Below are positions 11,406 through 23,900 of a stretch of 64,000 bases of DNA, piece after piece. A program made the translations under genes and the position numbers. Positions within the stretch are counted from its first letter, which is position 1, and each line of letters begins with the position of its first letter. The notes below the pieces were generated by a model. The model was not told the DNA's origin. It did no database searches and saw only the letters and a list, made by a program, of their open reading frames with translations. Origin of the DNA: Enoplolaimus lenunculus (taxonomy: Eukaryota; Nematoda; Enoplea; Enoplida; Thoracostomopsidae); assembly GCA_030248215.1 (NCBI GenBank), contig JASANG010000396.1, forward strand, positions 124,001-188,000. Reading direction: 5' to 3'.

Positions 11406-12195
11406 CTAGTAATTGCTGTGTAAGTTTCTTGGCTTGGAGTTAGTTTCTTGTTTTCTTTTCGTGGAAATGGTGCGCTAACGTTTTTCTGTCTTTTGTAATG
11501 TATTATCATGATGACGACTATGGGTTTACTTTAAAAATTCCACCGAAGGAATATTTGGTTTTCATCTAATAACATAGGTTTGGGTGAATGTTAGGTGTGG
11601 AAAATAAGTTGGTTTTATTGTAAATCTGTGGTTCATGTTTTGTTTTTGGTGAAAATGAGCGCTCGTACCGGGGTGGCCGGTACAAGCGCCGTACGGGCTA
11701 CTCCGGTACGGGTGGCTGTACGCGCTTTTCTAATTGAAATTTCTCGAGGTGTACATCTAGGCGAAAAACTATTTGTAAACGCGATTTCGAGTTGGGTTAG
11801 ACTCCGGTTGAGTCTAGCTCGACTCAACCGTGGTTTTAACCCAATTGCATTCAGGTTCATTACGAAATAAAATATATAATTACGCATTTAACGGTGTGTA
11901 CTTATTCGGCTGATGCAATTTACCCACTAGCAACGTCGAAACCGTTCAAACTTTTATTTCAAACAACGAACCAACAACTTGGCTCAAACATGGACCAACA
12001 TGCTCGGGATAGCCCGCCGCAAACTCCTCCACCGACGAAGTCGGCGTCGTCAACGTCGGAAACAATTTCCCTGTCACCTCTATTGTCGGCCCGGTTGAAT
12101 CCGCTCGCGGAAGAGTTTCGTCCGGCAACACCGGAAGGGGGCCGGTGGGCGTCAAGTCCACCGGCTCGGGAGGAAGTAGCTGCATGGGAAACCAC

Positions 12196-13384
12196 GCTAC
12201 GGCGAGAGGCGGAACAGGTAAAGAGCCATGTTTTGGTTGAGTTTGTAGGTGGAATCTAGGAACATTAGGTATGGCTGAACGTTTGCACATGACATAGATA
12301 TATTGAATAATGCATAATGTAATACCAAGTTATAACTTCATAATAAAGTGCAGGTGTCCAATTCTGTAAGGGAATATAGCCTAACGACTTTGAGAGTGTT
12401 TGGAGATTCTGTTTCAGTACTGACCCTGAGATTGTTGTTTTTTACCGAATTATAGCGCTATTGTTTTCGTTGGATTCCCGCAGGACGGGAATATTTTCGT
12501 TATTCCGGACTCAGACCTGCGCGAGTAGCTAACGAGCAAGTCTGGGTCGGAATTTGTTATCGTGTCCGGACCGGAGGTGGATATTTTTCTTTTTCCTTTT
12601 TCCTTTTTCTTTTCCCGGGTGATTTTTGAGCGCTGAGTATTGAATGATTATTGTGTATAGTGAAAATTTCTACAGCCTTAAAAATAGGCGGTGAGGGTCC
12701 CCATTTTTCTTTTTCCTTTTTGACCAACTGCTTTTTACCAAGAATTTATTTTTGCCCGCACTCCGAATTTTGCCTGCCCACTGGATGGTCAAAGTAATTT
12801 TGCCGCGGTGGTCAGAAAGTTTACCTGGGGGCAGGAATGCGCGAGGATAAGAGTCTCCTAGCCCAAATCTTTTTCGGGACGAATTGCATTCTGGAAGCGT
12901 TCGCCGGCTTGCAGCTGGCGAGAAACTTTTACCAAACGGAATTATGTGCGACATTTTATTCAACGGTCCGGTGGCGATAGACATTTGCGTTCAGATGGTG
13001 TATACACTGCGGGCCCGAGATGGGAAACCCATCCCAGACATGATCGAGCGGAGTAGCATAATTAGACCTAGTAGCCAACCTCGATCAAACCATAAGGGGT
13101 ACCCGCCAAGGATGGGTGGCAAGGACTTTTGATCCAGGGTAACTTACCTTATAACAGTGGCGAATTCAGAAATCGCTGACGGGTGCGCAATTGCGAGCGA
13201 AGAACCAAATATAGTTTTCACGGCGTAAAACTAAAAATTTATAACCTAGGGAAACGCAAGTTTTGTGGTACTAAAAGCAAAATCTTGTACGGTGAGGGGA
13301 CCTTGCCATTATATAATAAAGTTTCTAAAGTGGGGCGAACCCCGTCCTTTTTTCTCTAGATGCACCCCTTCTATACAAAGTTAC
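12196..13384. other. unassigned stretch after copy B
   Basis: No gene recognised. Pyrimidine tracts of the type TTTTTCC recur at 12585-12615 and 12700-12722. An open frame at 12884-13132 matches nothing I know. Confidence 0.25.
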
Positions 13385-13549
13385 CTCGTCAATGTTTGCG
13401 TGAGTGATTTTGATATCTGCGATTTCATCTAAATCATCAGCGTTGTAAAACGTAACATTGCTACCGTCTTCAAGTGTGATTGGAACGCTAAGGATTTCGT
13501 ATCCATTGGCGTAAGCTCGTTGGTTGATTTGTCGAATGCGTTCGAGCAT
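13385..13549 (-). CDS. probable internal exon, unrecognised protein
   Basis: On the minus strand an acceptor (GATTATAG) is followed directly by 55 open codons that read like real protein (YEILSVPITLEDGSNVTFYN, then DDLDEIADIKIT) and a donor (GACGAG then GTAACT). It contains one N-glycosylation sequon (NVT). Both splice phases are zero. It lies 1.4 kb downstream of the ZP gene's last recognised frame on the same strand and may be a further exon of it, for example if that exon splices at the GTAATG near 15000. It could equally belong to another gene. No domain recognised. Confidence 0.45.
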
Positions 13550-13869
13550 CTATAATCACAGCTTGTGACACCATAGATTATGCTGCAATTGTTCGATTTG
13601 AAATAAAAATGACAAAATTCATTCAAAATGTTGCAAAATTTGTGAGCTTTCGTTTATGCGTTCTGTGTATTTGTGGAAATTCGCTGCTGCATGTCTCAAT
13701 TGTATTGGCAGAAAAATATAACATCTTCAAAACTTTTCAACTTCAATCGCCAACACTCGTTTGCGTTTAGTTTAAGTATTCGTTTACACTCTTTTAAAAC
13801 TTGATTATCCTACTTGAGAAAAAATAGAAGAAAGAATTATTGGATGGTATACAGCCTCTAAATCTTCTA

Positions 13870-14130
13870 TGGTGCGAATTTTCACGGGGGGCGGGGTGGC
13901 AAATGTTATGAACAGCAGAAATTGTAACGTAGGACAGACCACCTTACCATTTTATCACCCAAAACTTTTTGATCGAAGAACTAGGGAACTTACGATTTTA
14001 TCACAAAAAATTCTGCGGGAAAAATTGCGTTTTTTCCGAAAAAATTGTCTGAGGGGAAAAATTGTAAGGTTGGGACCTTACCATTTTGAAACAAAAAATT
14101 TCTGATGGGGGTGCGTACGCCCTCCCGCTC
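13870..14130. repeat. MITE-like repeat, family G relative
   Basis: Shares with 32823-33083 an internal ladder of AAAAATTGTAAGG, ACCTTACCATTTT and CAAAAAATTT blocks and an end rich in CGTACGCCC. No coding capacity. Inverted ends are less clear than in the other copy. Confidence 0.45.
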
Positions 14131-14439
14131 CCAAAAACCGTTTCTGCTTTCTACGCTCAATCGTCAAAAATCATAAAATCGTCGCAAAGGTGTCCGCCGC
14201 TAAAGAATGGTCAGGAATGCTCATTCCATTGAATAAATTTTCAAAGTTTACTTGTAAGTCATCGAAAACCCTTGTATGCCCCCCATGAACAATGTTTAGC
14301 TGCCACTATCAAGATGACCTGGGTGCGGGCTTGTTGACAACACCTCTGCGTGTCTTTACCTCAGCTTCGTTTCGAAACGTTCCAAACATGTGGTGCCTTG
14401 GCTCCGTATCATCCTGAAAATAAACCAATTAATACATTG

Positions 14440-14896
14440 GCAAGTTTTCTAGCTTCTTGACCTCCGGCTTCGGCAGAAAATCGACCTCCGACTTCGGCTC
14501 CGGCTCCCGTAGAATTTTTGTCGTAGATTCTGGTAATTTCGGAATTGAAAATTTGCATACTTTTACTGCGTTTTGTTTTACCATTTGGCACAATTTTGAG
14601 AGAAAATTGCCGAGATTTTGTAGAAAACAACCGTAAAACCAAACGAGCCAAGAACACATTACATATATTTGTTAAAATTAACCAATTAAACATTATTTTA
14701 ATTACCTAATTTCGCCTCACCTCCGGCTTCGGCTCCGGCAAGTTTGGCTGACCTCCGGTTCCGGCTCCGGTCTCGGTATTTTTCACTTCCGGTTCCAATA
14801 TAATATATATGTATATGCACATATGTGTAATATATGTATATCAGGATGCAGCCGGAATTATAAAATACCGGAACCGGAATTCCGGTTGCACCCTGA
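14440..14896. repeat. MITE, family F, copy 1
   Basis: Ends with CCGGTTGCACCCTGAT and carries runs of CTCCGGCTTCGG and GGTTCCGG blocks on both sides of an AT-rich core (GCCGAGATTTTGTAG, also present in the 46535-46921 copy). A short AT microsatellite lies at 14795-14840. Left end not clearly defined. It sits downstream of the ZP gene frame. Confidence 0.5.
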
Positions 14897-14946
14897 TCTA
14901 TTTGGTTGAGAAGTATTTTCTGCCTATTGAATAAATTCACTGCTAT

Positions 14947-17900
14947 TCAACTGAACGAAATTAAATCTGAACGTCGCAGACGGGGCATCATTACGGTTTG
15001 GTCCATGATATCTACATCCGTTAGGGTCACTTTGTATTCGCTTCTTTTATATGAGCCATTGCGAAAACTCAGTGCCAGAGCAGGCAGGAGTGACGACTTC
15101 TCCATATTCCAAGGCAGGGCCCCCCAAACTTGCGAGCGAAGCGAACGAGAAGCCAAACGCATTTTAAAACTTAAGCGGTTTTTGTTTCAACCGGTTTGGG
15201 TTGGATCCTTCAGGGGTGGGGGCTTCCAAATGGAGGTTGATTGGTGGATGCTCCGGCCCTGCCAAAATGCCGAATGAACATATACCTCATCAGTAAGTTC
15301 ATCTTCAACATCATTGTAGTTGCAACGTTTTTCCACCTGAATGCAGCATGTATTACAATCACCGGATTCACACCCTTCTCGAAGCTTTTTACAATATTCC
15401 ACTGAATATCTGTAACAAAATAAACAGAAGCTAACTTAACATTGAGGGTTACGCTAATGATCTTAAACGAGAGTGTGCACGAGTGGATAATCTTAAACGA
15501 GAGTGTGCAAGAGTGGATGATCTTAAACGAGAGTGTGCAAGAGTGGATGATCTCTAAACGAGAGTGTGCAAGAGTGCGGATGATCTTAAACGTGAGTGTG
15601 CAAGAGTGGATGATCTTAAATGAGAGTGTGCAAGAGTGGATGATCTTAAACGAGAGTGTGCAAGAGTGGATGATCTTAAACGAGAGTGTGCAAGAGTGGA
15701 TGATCTTAAACGAGAGTGTGCAAGAGTGGATGATCTTAAACGAGAGTGTGCAAGAGTGGATGATCTTAAACGAGAGTGTGCAAGAGTGAATGATCTTAAA
15801 CGAGAGTGTGCAAGAGTGGATGATCTTAAACGAGAGTGTGCAAGAGTGGATGATCTTAAACGAGAGTGTGCAAGATTGGATGATCTTAAACGAGAGCGTG
15901 CAAGAGTGCGGATGATCTTAAACGTGAGTGTGCAAGAGTGGATGATCTTAAACGAGAGTGTGCAAGAGTGGATGATCTTAAACGAGAGTGTGCAAGAGTG
16001 GATGATCTTAAACGAGAGTGTGCAAGAGTGGATGATCTTAAACGAGAGTGTGCAAGAGTGCGGATGATCTTAAACGTGAGTGTGCAAGAGTGGATGATCT
16101 TAAACGAGAGTGTGCAAGAGTGGATGATCTTAAACGAGAGTGTGCAAGAGTGGCTGATCTTGAACGAGAGTGTGCAAGAGTGGACGATCTTAAACGAGAG
16201 TGTGCACGAGTGGATGATCCTAAACGAGCGTGTGCAAGGGATGATATTAAACGAGAGTGTACAAGAGTGGATGATCTTAAACGAGAGTGTGCAAGAGTGG
16301 ATGATCTTAAACGAGAGTGTGCAAGAGTGGATGTTCTTAAACGAGAGTGTGCAAGAGTGGATGATCTTAAAGGAGAGTGTGCAAGAGTGGATGATCTTAA
16401 ACGAGAGTGTGCAAGAGTGGATGATCTTAAACGAGTGTGTGCAAGAGTGGATGATCTTAAACGAGAGTGTGCAAGAGTGGATGATCTTAAACGAGAGTGT
16501 GCAAGAGTGCACACAAAAAAATATTTCTGAATTTATTCAGAAAAGTGTTTTCTGTGGCAAATCTGAAAAGTTTTGCTGATATTTAAGACAATTTTCTTAA
16601 AATAACTGGAAAACATTTTAATTTCAGACTTTATTTCAAACGTTTTTTGAAAAAATTTTTGTTGTAACAGAAATACTTTTCAAGTGCACCTTACTAATCA
16701 TATTTCTCAAATGTAAGAAATTTTTTCTTAAATATCAGAAATATTATTTTGAGTGTGGATGATCTTAAACGAGAGTGTGCAAGAGCGGGTGATCTTAAAC
16801 GAGAGTGTGCAAGAGTGGATGATCTTAAACGAGACTGTGCAAGAGTGGATGATCTTAAACGAGACTGTGCAAGAGTGGATGATCGTAAACGAGAGTGTGC
16901 AAGAGTGGGTGATCTTAAGCGAGAGTGTGCACGAGTGGATGATCCTAAACGAGCGTGTACAAGGGATGATATTAAACGAGAGTGTGCAAGAGTGGATGAT
17001 CTTAAACGAGAGTGTGCAAGAGTGGATGATCTTAAACGAGAGTGTGCAAGAGTGGATGATCTTAAACGAGAGTTTGCAAGAGTGGATGATCTTAAACGAG
17101 AGTGTGCAAGAGTGGATGTTCTTAAACGAGAGTGTGCAAGAGTGGATGATCTTAAAGGAGAGTGTGCAAGAGTGGATGATCTTAAACGAGAGTGTGCAAG
17201 AGTGGATGATCTTAAACGAGTGTGCAAGTGTGGATGATCTTAAACAAGAGTGTGCAAGAGTGGATGATCTTAAACGAGAGTTTGCAAGAGTGGATGATCT
17301 TAAACGAGAGTGTGCAAGAGTGGATGTTCTTAAACGAGAGTGTGCAAGAGTGGATGATCTTAAACGAGAGTGTGCAAGAGTGGATGATCTTAAACGAGAG
17401 TGTGCAAGAGTGGATGATCTTAAACGAGAGTGTGCAAAAGTGGATGATCTTTAAACGAGAGTGTGCAAGAGTGGATGATCTTAAACGAGAGTGTGCAACT
17501 AACTGGGCGGTGCATTGTACAACATATACCAGCATGCGTTGCGTTTTCGCCTTACCACTCTTGTGTAGGGGGGTCGATTTCAGGTTTATGCACACCATAT
17601 TGCTTCGACAGTTTAAGTATATAAATGGAGTAAGCATTAACATGTGGAAATGCAACTTATTTACAATGTTTACTGAAAATTTTGACCCCCCCCCCAAGCA
17701 AGGGGCTAGGCCAAAAATGCAACGCGTGCCGGGTACATTCTTTTGTACACAGAATGCGCCCAGTTGCATACTCTTGTATAGAGTAACATACACTCTTGGT
17801 ATAACCAAGAGTGGATGATCACTCGTTATAACGAGAGTGTGGGGGGTTACAATTTCCTCCTTTACTACGATATAAAACTGCATAAAGGCTCCCCTAAACA

Positions 17901-20900
17901 AGGGGGGTAGGCCAAAAACGCAACGCGTGCCGGGTACATTCTTTAATACACACAATGTACCGAGTTGCACACTCTTGTTATAAAGAGTGATTATCCACTC
18001 TTGGTATAACTTAAGTTGGATGATATATGCTTCAACAAGCGTATGCAACTGGGCGCATTTTGTGTAGGAAAAAATGTACTTGGCCTACCCCTCCTTTACT
18101 TTAGAAGGGGGTACCACCTGTTGCAAACCATGGCACTTGATGTATCAAGCATCAAAAATGCTCTGGTTATAGTTTAATTTATGGCTATTGCATGATACAG
18201 CGACCCCACACATCTAATAAAAGCGAGAGGGGTGGACCAAAAACGTCCGGTTGTACATCTTGTGTCGTGCGTAATCCCAAACAGTTGCACACTCTTGTAT
18301 CATGCACTCTTGGTACAACCAACTATTTTCAAAGTTCAAAAGAAATTGCAGAAAACAACAACTACACGAGTAGTATCAAGTCAAGTTTTCCGCTTATTCT
18401 CAGCGAAACATACTTTACCTGTCTTCAATTGATTCTCTGTGAACCACACGACAATTGACTACAAACACAGCAAATGCCAAAAATCTAAAATATAGCAGCA
18501 ATCCACTGCATCCAGAGGTTTGCTTAAAGCATTTTAAGCCTTTTTCGCCAATCTTTAGCGATTGCAGTTGAAAAAAATGGTTCGATTTTGAAAATTTTTT
18601 GCATATTTCATGGTTTGCAAATTTCAAACCATGAGTTTAAACTTGGCCAAGTTCTTTTGTGTCCATTTTGAAATTTTTTATGTCTTTTTGTATCATTTTT
18701 GCAAAAAATATATTTTACCTTATGTTGATTTCCCTCGTACGCAGTACAGGTTTGCAAACAAAGTATATATAAGCTGCATGCACTGACGATGCGGCCTACG
18801 TTACCTATTATGGCATGCCAATTAAGCCTAAACCTAAATATAGACCTAAACCTAAAGTGTACGCCTAAATATAAGCCTAATCCTAATTGTAAGCCTAAGC
18901 GTAACGACTCTCAGTCTTTAAATCCGTTGTATCCTTACTTCGCATAGGATTGGCCCCAATAATTAACGTTGGTCGTCAATACAGTGGAGCGATTATTAAA
19001 CATATAAAACGCTCAATGTTACTTTGATTGGCGTAGCAGTAGTATAAGCGTTTTGTTAAACTTAAGCCTTAACCAAAGCAAAAAATTAGTCTAAAGGTTA
19101 AGCTTACACTGCAAAAAATGGTGAGTCAAATTGACTCCCTCCGAAATAGGATCTACGGGACTACACAAACTGAGTCAAATTCAACTCCGCCAGAGTCAAA
19201 CGTGCATTTTAGTGAGTCAAATTTGACTCTGTCGGAGTCGAACTTGTGTCAGTTTGCGTAGTCCCGTAGAACCTGTTTCGGAGAGAGTCAATTTGACTCA
19301 CCATTTTTTGCAGTGTACTCTATTACAGTCTCGCAGCGAAAATGGTTCGTCCCTCAAAGTAGTCATGGACCATTGTGTATCATCCATTTTGTCGTGTTCC
19401 AGCCGTTTTGGTAATATGACACCTAACTAGAGTTTTACTAATACAATTTAAAAAAATGTGTCAGTTAATCACTTGGCTAATATGTTTATTAAAATTCTAT
19501 TTCTTGAGCCCGTATTCACGAACGTGTGTAGCACCTATTATCAGTTGGTGATAGGTCTTGTCACTTTCGAACCAGACAATGGTGAGGTTTGAAATTGAGC
19601 ACATTTATTGCGTTCGATTTACTGTTCTTCCGTACAAATTTCGATATCTGCAATTGCAGTAGTACGTTTGTTTAAAAACCTATTACTAACTGGTGATAGG
19701 TGCTATATGCATTTGAGAATATGGACCACAGTTGTAGCATATTTGAAATTAATATAATTGAAAATAGACGTGTCATATTTCCAACTTGGCCGGGCACACA
19801 ACAAAATAGATGTGGCATATCGGTTTTACTGTAATTTACAGGTTGCGCTATACTTTACTGTGCCGGACGACGCCGCCTTGCCACCGGTGGACGCCGGACC
19901 CAAAAGTTAATTTGGTGGAATCCAGCGGCGCCCGCGGTGAGTATAGCGCAATCCTTAGATTAAAACGTACGGTAAGACTCGAAGCATGCTTGCAAACATT
20001 AGTCCGCAATGAAGAAAAGATACAAACGTCAGTGAACAAATAGGGAACGCTTTGAAGTATTATAGATGATCAATATATACCCTTGTACTAAAGCGTTTAC
20101 CCCTAAAATAATAATCACACAAGCACACGGTGCGTATTTTTGCGCAACGTTGCTCGCTCGGGCCAATGTAAAGAACAGGGTCGGAACAGTTTTATAGGCA
20201 TATTGCTAAGCCTAAGTCTAAGCCTAATCCTAAGCGTAAAGAGTGTTTATTCTTAAGCCTAAGCCTATGCGGAGAGTGTTTATTCCTAAGCCTAAGCCTA
20301 AGCCAAGCTTAAGCTTACTCTATTCTAGTCCCACAGAAAAACGTTCCGCCCCTGATGTTTCACATGGGCCCTCGCTAAGTGTGGATGGTCGAGTTAAGAG
20401 ACAAGAGTGCAACTGGGTACATTCTGTGTACAGAAAATGTAGACAGCGCGCGTTGCGTGTTTGCCCGACCCGCCCTCATTTATGGGTGGCGGGGGTACCA
20501 TCGCTAGGTAGGGCGAAAACACACGTGCGCTGAAACATACTCTGGTCCAAAGTCATCATCGGCTCTCGCTAAAACCGCCCATGCAAAACCATTGTTGTCC
20601 TTGTCAATGGGTCGAAAAAGATTTGCCGGACCCAGAAGCGAAGTAAAAAAATTAGAATGAAACTATTTTAGCATCTTTTTAATTCTAATTTTTTTAATTC
20701 GTTTCTGATTCCAGCAAAACCTTTTGACCCATTGACAAGGGCATGAATGGTTTTGCATGGGCGTTGCCAGGATATTTTTGGGGCGGCACAGAAATACTTT
20801 AAATATTTGTTTTTAATCGTACAAAAGCAGGCAGTGCACACAGAAACACATGAGAAAATAAATTTTGGTACATATCCCACAAAAGCAAAGTTGGTTAAAA

Positions 20901-23900
20901 ATGAAAAGCATCAACAACAAGTGTGAGTAGAAATGAAACGCACAGGAGATCATAGTTTCAATTGAAAAATAAAATTTTTTTCCAAAACCATTCGGGCTCC
21001 CACGGCCTTTTCACCCCCCTGGTTATGCCTCTGTTGTTTTTCTTGGTATATTATTACGATTCCGTCGTCAAACTCAAAAATTTGGCTAACTTTGCTACAC
21101 AAAATACTTCCGTTGTATAATCCTGTCGTACAAATTCAAAGTCAAACACAATTGACGTATTAAAAACACTGAAATTTTATTACTAAACTTTTGCAACACC
21201 GCAAAAATTACTATCCGAACCACCACCGTCTTTATCTTGTTTGCGATGGCAAAACTAGGCCGAAAAAAAATTAGCGAACGCCGAAGCCAAATATATATAA
21301 TTTTTTGATATTTGTACTAAATAAATATTTTTACAACTGGCGTCATCCTGACCAAAACCGCGCGGGGAAAAGCCAAGCGTCGGATTTATAACCGGGGTTC
21401 GCTTGGAAATTTGATGCAAGAAAATGTCTGTTTCTCATATAAAAACTAAACGTTTCTTATCTTATTTTTATAGTATAAATAGACACATACGACGGCAGGG
21501 TTATTATCAATTTCTAACAAAATTTTTCAAAGTTAATTATGTCATGAAAGCAGCCGATGCGTCTAAGCAAGCATTGGCTTTTGCCTCTGGTACGGACTGC
21601 CCCCATTAGGCATAGGTTTGGTCTTTGGCTTAGACTAACCTGCCTAAAGCTAAGCCAGAACGTAAGCCTTTGTCCAGGCCTTTACTTATAAGCCTAAGCA
21701 TGAAATGTTTGAGCCCATGTAAAGATCAAGGGTGGAACGTTTTTCTGTGATACTGCAATGGAGTAAGTCTACGTTTCTAAACTTGGGATGCGCATGCCTT
21801 GATTGTGGGAAGGCGCTGCGAGCCGAAGAATCTTGTGTTGATCCTAGTAAAAGCATCAGGCTGTCCAGGAAGTTCTGAGTTTGTGTGAAGCGGTTCTTGA
21901 AGGTATAGTTATGTATAGACGGTGTTTGTGTGTACACCATGTTTTCGATGTCGATGGGAATTGACAGAGTTTGTTACTAGTGGTGCAAGGCCTTTGCTGC
22001 TGCAGGATGTGTGCCCGATTGTGGTTGTTTATGGATATCTTGGTCGCACCAACTGGATTTGCCTGGTTCTAGACTTGATCCCCGCAACTTTCGCAAGCCA
22101 ATCCTTTTATTCCGCGTTCTCTTTCTTTCTTTTGTTTCCTGTGTGTTCTCGCAGTCTTTCTTTTGTTTCTGCTGTTTTCTCTTTTCGGTCTCTTTTCCGC
22201 TTTTACCGGTATTTCTTATTTTTGCATAATTTTATAAAATTTAACAAAATCTTTAGAAATTATGCAAATTTATGAAAATTACTCAAAATCTTTAGCTTAA
22301 ATCATTTGCTATAAAAGCAGCTGGGAATGCGAGTCAGCAGTACAGTTATGATCCTTACGGCAGAGCGCAATTTATGATTTTGAGCCAGAGCGGTTTGCTG
22401 AACTCTGCCAGTTTCGTTTTCTTATGTTTTGTGTTTGCTTTGTGTGCCAGCTCCGGATGTTGCTGACTTAATATTTATTTAATAAACTGCGTATTATTTG
22501 AAGTAGGAATTTTTCCTGCCCAAAGCCACCAGGATCCGGTCGACAAATAAGCCCAAACCGTATAACTTTCTCATTTGGTTTCACCCATAAACCGCGTTTA
22601 TCGTTCGTTCCATAAAATATACGGATGTGGTAGCTTTATGGTTTAGTCCATCAAGGTATAGGTTTCATTTACTGATGCGTAGATGAGCCATCCGCCTGGT
22701 GTAGACTAAACGAGTTCCACCCCCTTTTGCTTCGTTTCAGCAATAGATTTTTAAACTAGATAATAGAATAGGAAATAACATTTGGTTAGATAAATGCATG
22801 CAGCGGATAATTTCATTGTTCCGACACGCATTATTCTTACGTCTAAGTTCCCTGCGTATTTATTTAGTTAAAGTTTAAGTAGATTAGTTGATTCGTTAGT
22901 AGTACGCCGGTGGGACGGTACGCTGCTGTCTGTTATGCTGCCCGACGAGCTCACGGGTGTCTGTAAAATCTTCCAGGGTGGGTTGGTCTGAATACCTCTA
23001 CTTATGCGTAGCATGTGCAAGTCGTACAAATTACGACCCTCGAATATTTTTAGGAGGTACTGTGATAATTGTCGGTCGCCGTAGTATATAGTTATCGGAA
23101 ATGGAACAGTTGTCGGTAGCGTAGTAGTGGCCGGTGCCATAGTTATTGGTACCGTAAGATCAAGATTATTGTGAATTTGGATTATGCGGTAACTCGATTA
23201 GTTCATCCTGGGATTTTAAGTTGATTCAGCTGAAATTTAGTGAGTATATGAGTTTTCGAACTAATTTGGTGTAGCATGGCAATTGGGATGGAAATTGGAT
23301 CCACACCCCTCCCGGTTCTTGGGGTTCGGCTGGGTTGATTTGTAAACTCGTACGTTATATCAGTGGATACGCAACTGCCTAAGTGTGATGGACTCTGGAC
23401 GAAACCTACTCCGAGCTCGGGATAACCTCTCGCACGGATTCTATCGAAACACCATCATATCCAGTAGTGCGGTGGCGGGAGCAAGAAAAGGGCTATGCAC
23501 CACCTAGGGGCGAGTGCACCATGAGACGGCACAATTACACCTAAAAAGGTTCTAAAAATTACTTTCACGCAATATTTTAGTAACTTATTCATTGACTTAC
23601 GCAGAAAATTATATTTGTGGGGGTCACTGAATAATTTTGGGGGCCAATACAATTGCAATTCAATATTGCTTAATACTTTTAGACCCGGTCTATTTGAGGG
23701 GCACCAGACACACTTGGGGGAGCATGGCCCCCAGTGTCCCCCGTGGAGACACCCTTGAAATTATATTGTTTTGAATTTAAATGAAAAATGTAGCTGGCTT
23801 TCCTGCCGCGTGGCTTAAAAACTTAAATTATAGCTTAACTAAACTTGAATATTAGTTTAAGTCAAACTTTAAATGGCTGTACGAACAAACTAAACTAGAA

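Larger units (their letters stand above)
7064..12195 (+). mobile_element. gag-only LTR element, copy B, remnant split by gypsy element
   Basis: LTR at 7064-7565, then a foreign insert, then the rest of the LTR/leader from 11406 to 11890 and the start of gag to about 12195, where similarity to copy A stops. It is therefore the 3' LTR of copy A and at the same time the 5' end of a further copy, a head-to-tail tandem. Broken: interrupted by another element and lacking most of its interior. Confidence 0.6.

Noticed and set aside
15442-17454. Several long open frames on both strands through the 30-bp array
   Set aside because: The unit is 30 bases, so any stop-free frame stays open automatically. 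Several frames on both strands are open together, there is no start or splice context, and the array lies in an intron.
15456-17498. CRISPR array
   Set aside because: Units abut each other without spacers, there are no cas genes, and the surroundings are animal DNA. The same applies to 38219-38590.
22868-23140. 90-codon minus-strand frame
   Set aside because: Thr/Pro-rich start looks intriguing, but no splice sites or homologous pattern were found, and it lies beside a possible LTR.
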